Assembly (NCBI RefSeq): GCF_014805625.2
Contig: NW_023998431.1
Location: forward strand, 1,394,853 to 1,458,852
DNA: 64,000 bases
Direction of reading: 5' to 3'
Source of the DNA: Glossina fuscipes
Taxonomy: Eukaryota > Arthropoda > Insecta > Diptera > Glossinidae
Below, piece after piece: positions 59,079 through 64,000 of this stretch. Positions within the stretch are counted from its first letter, which is position 1; every line of letters starts with the position of its first letter. The notes beneath the pieces were generated by a model. It made no database searches and had not been told where the DNA came from. It worked only from the letters and a program-made list of their open reading frames with translations. A program made the translations under genes and the position numbers.

Positions 59079-59935
59079 TGCAGGGTGAGGGGCATATTCA
59101 TTTTGTCAAAACGTTTGCAAATCCTAGAAGGAAGCATCAGAGTTAGTACAAGGTATACCCATTATTGATCAACATCAAATTCAAATCGCTTTAAGCATGT
59201 CCGTCTGTCCGTCTTTGTAATCCCTATTGTGAACATTCTGCTGGTCATAAAAATTACGCCAACGACTTCAAATTTGACAGAAACATTGGTTCTTGCACGC
59301 AGGTTGATAGTGAAAATGAACCAAATCGGCCGAAGAACATGCTCGCAGGACTACGTAAAGTGAGAACACTTCTGTTTTTCAGAAAGAATAAAAAATGGAT
59401 TATTGATCATAACTCATAAACTATGGCCGACAAGTGTACAAGAAATTGACATATTTTATGGACGATGCTGTCGCCCGTATATAAACTGGGAAAAATTGAT
59501 TGCGGCTACCCAATATTATTGTGTATCAAAATTTAAGTTTTTTTCAATACCTTTATAAGGAACAGAAACGAACTTCAAAGACCCCGTAAAGTATATAAAT
59601 TCTTGGCCAGTTTCAAATTAGGAAGGTAGCTAACCACGTCCGTGTGTTTGTTTGTCCATCTGCCTATCTGCGCGACAGTGTAGTATTTGTGGTAAGCATT
59701 CTCCCGTTAGCGAAAATAAAAATGAAGAGTTGGAAGCGACTTAAACGTTTCCAACGACACGTCTATAACGCCCGTTTGGCTTATGCGACAAAAACTTTTA
59801 TTTTCTAAATAGAAAAAATCAGTCGCACCCTCTCTATACTATGGAGCATGAAAGTTTAGTTCTTTTATTTATTTTTTTTGTCTTTTTTTTATGATAACGG
59901 TAATGGTTATAAAAGATTCGGTTTCTTCGCAAATT
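59079..59935 (+). mobile_element. Family YZ repeat, longest copy (plus strand)
   Basis: Blocks in order: AGGGTGAGGGGCATATTCAT, CCTAGAAGGAAGCATCAGAG, ATTATTGATCAACATCAAAT, ATGTCCGTCTGTCCGTC, CTTGCACGCAGGTTGATAG, CCAAATCGGCCGAAGAAC, GGACTACGTAAAGTGAGAAC, AAGTGTACAAGAAATTGAC, GACCCCGTAAAGTATATAAA, TTCTTGGCCAGTTTCAAATT, TGTCCATCTGCCTATCTGCG, TAGTATTTGTGGTAAGCATT, TTATGCGACAAAAACTTTTA and an end ATAACGGTAATGGTTATAAA. It matches the minus copy at 32,543-33,281 throughout and anchors the fragments at 15.4, 44.4 and 50.9 kb. The two halves each carry a GACCCC/CTATAAAGTATATA plus GTCCGTC unit, so the element may itself be an internal duplication or a composite. No protein is encoded. Confidence 0.75.
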
Positions 59936-60103
59936 CCTTACCTGTTTTTTCTACTTTCATTTAAGCACATTCTTACACACTTGTATTTTCGATCTTCAAA
60001 GCTATATATTGGACAACTAAAATGCTTCGTTTTCATATTCCTATGCAGCTTGTGGCATGTAAGTATACAATGGATCACATTGAAAACCTTCCACGGTTCA
60101 CGG

Positions 60104-60295
60104 TGATCTTTTCAAATAATTCCAAACTGTCATATGATTGATGTTTCGCGCCTCTGCTATTTCTTGACAACTGACGTGCCGGTCTTGCCCCACGAGACGC
60201 AAAATTTTATCGACTTTTCCAGCGACTGAAAGGTGCATCTTTGATATCGACCTTTCCGGAACGGAATCAAGGAAACCACTCCTGGCTCCTTCGTT
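60104..60295 (-). mobile_element. mariner transposase relic, DNA-binding part (lineage with 52.1 kb)
   Basis: Minus-strand translation gives, in one open frame, AGKVDKILRLVGQDR, CQEIAEARNINHMTVWNYLK and R, a clean match to the second helix-turn-helix of mariner transposases. Upstream, in a shifted frame, are SQEWFP, a stop, FRSGKVDIKDA, the linker block. Its sibling at 52,105-52,320 shares GKVDxILxLVxQDR and INHxxVxNxLKR. The catalytic domain is missing; sequence after LKR is not recognisable. Confidence 0.8.
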
Positions 60296-60364
60296 CACTC
60301 GTTTTTTACTCTATAATACTGGATAGGCGCAGTTGTTTTATTCTATTTTTAGAATAAAAGTGGA

Positions 60365-60570
60365 AATTTCTATGGTTTTTCAAAATATGGGGACTGGTCG
60401 AAAAAGTGGACCGCCTCGAACTATTTTCAATAGCGTTCGTCTTTCGGTCAAAGCACGTCATCTTACCAAATTTTATTAAAATATCCGAACTGTTGTTACC
60501 TGTAGGTTGAACACAATGCTGCATGGACGTACACGGGCGGATGAAAAAGCAATTGGACAGGATGCCTTAA
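60365..60570 (+). mobile_element. Dispersed repeat, family X copy 5 (3'-truncated)
   Basis: Contains GGGGACTGGTCGAAAAAGTG, AATAGCGTTCGTCTTTCGGT, AAAGCACGTCATCTTACCAA, TTAAAATATCCGAACTG, GTTGAACACAATGCTGCATG and GACGTACACGGGCGG, then ends. It provides the uninterrupted reference for the MITE insertion site in copy 2. Confidence 0.7.
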
Positions 60571-63106
60571 TCCAAAATAAAAAGAAAAAAATCAATAAAC
60601 TAATACGGTTGCGATTAGAGAAGTACGTAGGATTTTTTAAAAATCTTGACTTTTATATGATTAAGGAGTGGTTGAATTAAAAGGCCAGGTACATTGATCC
60701 CAAAAGAGTTCATTAGTGGCCAGTTAAATAATGTTTACATTAACCTATCAAAAATTCGTTGCGCATATCAATAGAGAATGGTATTTTTTAGAATGCTGTA
60801 TCCAATTCGATTCAAAAAAATGAAAATTATTCGTGCGTGCCGTGTTGAACTTTAAAATCTTGGAATGTTTCGTAGAACTTTTTTTCCTTTTTTCATAAAT
60901 TTTTCATTATTTTTCTCCATTGCTCTGTAGTTTACGGACTATAAAGACACTCATCCCTTCTCAGATATTCACTCTCATTCTATTTCTTCCAAATTTTTTA
61001 TCTAGAACTTGTTATCTTTGTTACATTTGGCCCGCAATGAAATGTGGAAGAAAATTGGAGGATTATTTTTAAGACGAACTCGTAATTCATATGAAAATTT
61101 CCATTACACATTGCTGCTATATTTCTTGCCAGTAGTTCTAAAACCGCAGCTTCCTATCCATTCATCATTATCATAATATAGTTGCATTAACTTTTTGTTT
61201 ATTTGGATTTATTTTTCAAGATATCCGTTAACTCATGAGAAAATTTCAAAAACAACTGATGGCACATTACACTATAAGTTGAAGGGATATTCATTTAATA
61301 CAAATACGCTTCTCGGAAAGCTTGGTGAAAAGCCCGAAAGTATGAATTTTTTTGTTCGAATATTCAAAGCAATCAATAAGAGAAGTTTCGTCCGCCAAAT
61401 TTATAGTGCTTTTCTTGAACTGAGAAGAAAAGGCAAAGAAGCCCTTTAAAGAATTAATTAAAGTGAACCGCTGTGCTGTCTTCTTATAAAGTGATATAAA
61501 GTGATTAAAAGTTTAGTCAAATAAGCAAATGAATATATATACACATGTGTAAAATGCTTTTTACAATAAATTATATAGTCACTAGAAGATAATTCCATCA
61601 TTAATTTCGTAAGGATGGCAAAAAACCTTCAGCAGCGTTTGCTTTAGACGCTAATGCGAAATGTACAATCATGTTTCTTGGTTACACTTTAATAAAAACA
61701 TTAGAATACTGTGATGGTTTAAACTTTTAGCTAATCATATATGTCGACCTACAATTTTCTTATTGCGTCGAAGATTGCATAAATTTCATTTATTCGTCTG
61801 TATCTTTCATTTATATGAGTGCAACCGAAATCAGTCTCTATAGCATAGTTCATGCTTAACTATGCGGCTTAAGGATTGAAAAGATCAAGGCAACATCAAC
61901 AAGTTGTAATTTTGATTATGAAACTTTTATTGCAGGGGCTATACAAGATATACTGATAAGGAAGTTTCATCTTCTTTGCATTTCGGAGAATGCGTATATA
62001 TTACCATCTGAAAGACGTAGCACGAAAAAAGTACAGGAAAAACATTGCTTTCTCTAGTGTAGTTTAATCGCAATGAAAATAGAATATTCTGCTGGTTGAT
62101 GGGCTTTGGAAGATAGGCAATGCATTCCAAAGACTATACCAGATATTATCCGCAGCGATATATGGGATTTTTTTAGGCAACATTAATTTAACATTTCAAA
62201 CGAGAGGCAATATTTGAGAAGTACTATTGTCCGGAGTAAATTTTTTAAAGCGCTATTAGGAACACTTTGTCTCATTTGTGTTTCAGTTTAAGCAACCATT
62301 TTTTTTTCAAATTCATGAAACGAAAGAATACACTACACAAATTACAAATGGACTGGGACGTGCGTGAAGTCCGACGTAAGAGTCATAAATCTGAGGTGAA
62401 ATTTTACGAAAATCGTTACAATCAATCAATCAGTAGTTGTAGCAAAATTCACAATCGCTGCGACAATACAATGCGCAATAGGCTTGTGAAGCAAATGTAT
62501 GTTCTCAATAATTTACGATATTAGATATCATCTGTAGCGAGAAACGCGAAATAAGTGCAGCAAGAGTGCTTATCAGAATTAATGCATACTTGCTTAAACA
62601 AATGAGAATAAGATTCGTGTTAATAAATTTAAAGAGTTCGAGGAACCTTGTCTCTTGTCTACCTAAATTTTCCATTTTCCATCCTTTTAATTTTGTAACA
62701 AACAACGTTTCTCTTTCAATTTGTTATTAATATCGTTTTGTCTCCAAATATATAGAAATACGCATTAGCCACTCAAGTTCGCGTTTCCTTCGCTGGTAAA
62801 TTGATACAAATATTTACTAAGAAATGCATTTAAAGGGAGAATGCATCAATTCCTAACTGTAGTATAATTAAATTTAATAAATTTGCAGGGTCGAAAAAAT
62901 ACTGCGCCTAATAATATAAATAATTACGCGAACGATATTAATTACTTTGAATAATTTATGCATACAAAGGTAAATTGAATAAAGTAAAAAAAAAAAAAAA
63001 AAAAAAATACAAAATAAATAAATAAATAAATAAAAATTAAGAAATTATTGATCCCTTAAAGGCCCAATATTTTTTAATTTGCTAATACGCAAGTACGCAC
63101 CCATAG
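60571..63106. other. Non-coding DNA, no gene seen
   Basis: AT-rich DNA with an A-run at about 62,988-63,007 and (AATA)n at about 63,014-63,034. An 84-codon frame (61,195-61,449) has mixed composition but no domain I recognise. Confidence 0.5.
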
Positions 63107-63170
63107 AGAAAGAGAGATAGAGATAGAAAGAGTGAGAGTGAGAGTGAGAGAATGAGAATGAGAAAGAGAT
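63107..63170. repeat. Imperfect GAGA/GAGTGA-rich tract
   Basis: Purine-rich GAGAAAGAGAGATAGAGA text followed by repeated GAGTGA and GAATGA units. Confidence 0.85.
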
Positions 63171-64000
63171 TGAAGAATGAACGAATATTCGCAAAAAGTG
63201 CATTCGAGCACCCGTGCGCACATTCACTATGCAATAATTGTAAAACATACAACAGAAATGTGCGCGATAATGTATTTAGTTTGATGTTGAAATGACACTT
63301 GTTAAATGACAGTTAACAAAAAGGAATGTGAAAAGCTTCTATGACTGTATCCTGATAATAGATGCACGATTGTCGCCTCATTTCACTGCATTCAAGCAAA
63401 TATATGCATATATGATTGCATATGTGTACGTATGTCTCTTCATTGCTGACGAGTGACATATGACGTACGTTTTGGTTTCTTTCTTATGCCTTTTTTCTTC
63501 ATTTATTTATTTATTTATTTTTTTTTTTTTCCACATTACAGCTTATCTTTGGTTTTTTCAGTTTTTTCTTCTTTTCGCCTTTTTTTTTTGTTTGTTTGTT
63601 AACCATTCTAATTAAATTATGAATGAAATCCATTTCGTTTCTGTTCTTGTTTTTTTTTTTTTTTTATATATATATATGCTTGGTAAATGCCGTCATGTCC
63701 ATCTGCACCACTAATATAATTTGGTTATTTAACGGGAAACAGAAAAAAAAGTAGAGAAGCAGTTCACCGCATATGGTAATTGTTCAATTACGTTGCTTTA
63801 ATGTACTCCGTTGTTTGCTGTATTGTTCATTGATTCGATTAATTTACCACTAAAACACACAGCATTACACATATTGAAAAAAGAGCAAAAAAAAAAAAAA
63901 CAACAACAGACTCTACATCATAGGAAAGGAACAACTACTGTTTAATGAAGAAATAATTGCATTTGTAGCAGGAGTCGTACATTAGAGACCACCTAACCAT
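63171..64000. other. Non-coding DNA with T-rich tracts
   Basis: (TTTA)n and poly(T) at about 63,500-63,531, poly(T) at about 63,650-63,665 followed by a short (AT)n, and an A-run near 63,888-63,900. No gene reaches the right edge. Confidence 0.55.

Overview
This window is 64 kb of AT-rich, non-coding nuclear DNA from an insect, most likely a higher fly. A tephritid-like genome is my best guess. The pointers are DINE-1/Helentron-like repeats with the GTCCGTCTGTCCG signature typical of fly genomes, many mariner relics, tRNA-derived SINE fragments, dense (AT)n/(CA)n/(GA)n microsatellites and long poly(A)/poly(T) runs. A 100-N assembly gap lies inside an (AT)n tract. I found no complete protein-coding gene, no rRNA, no intact tRNA and no CRISPR array. 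The longest open frames (up to 150 codons) lie in repeats or have no recognisable motif. The window could be a very large intron or an intergenic region; the sequence does not say which.

Layout. About 1-4.1 kb, 7.6-14 kb, 17.4-19 kb, 24-27 kb, 33.5-41.6 kb, 54.7-56.8 kb and 60.6-64 kb are mostly single-copy AT-rich DNA with microsatellites and homopolymers. Transposon relics sit between these blocks. They comprise five copies of one dispersed repeat (family X: 14.3, 21.6, 46.1, 57.1 and 60.4 kb) and a second, longer family (YZ), with two near-full copies in opposite orientation (32.5-33.3 kb minus, 59.1-59.9 kb plus) and pieces at 15.4, 23.9, 44.4 and 50.9 kb. There are also seven mariner transposase relics of at least three lineages (27.9, 42.5, 49.5, 52.1, 52.9, 54.2 and 60.1 kb), four fragments of one tRNA-derived SINE and two tRNA-like heads of another type. 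An unclassified LTR-like repeat is present twice (48.6 and 52.4 kb).

The best-resolved structure is a 388-bp pogo/Tigger-like miniature element at 21,755-22,142. It has 22-bp terminal inverted repeats (20 of 22 matching) and a TA duplication, and it is inserted in a family X copy; removing it restores the X alignment exactly. The densest repeat cluster is 48.5-54.7 kb.

Nothing here works together as a pathway. The content is a record of successive transposon insertions and decay. All family assignments come from reading short conserved motifs by eye, not from database searches.
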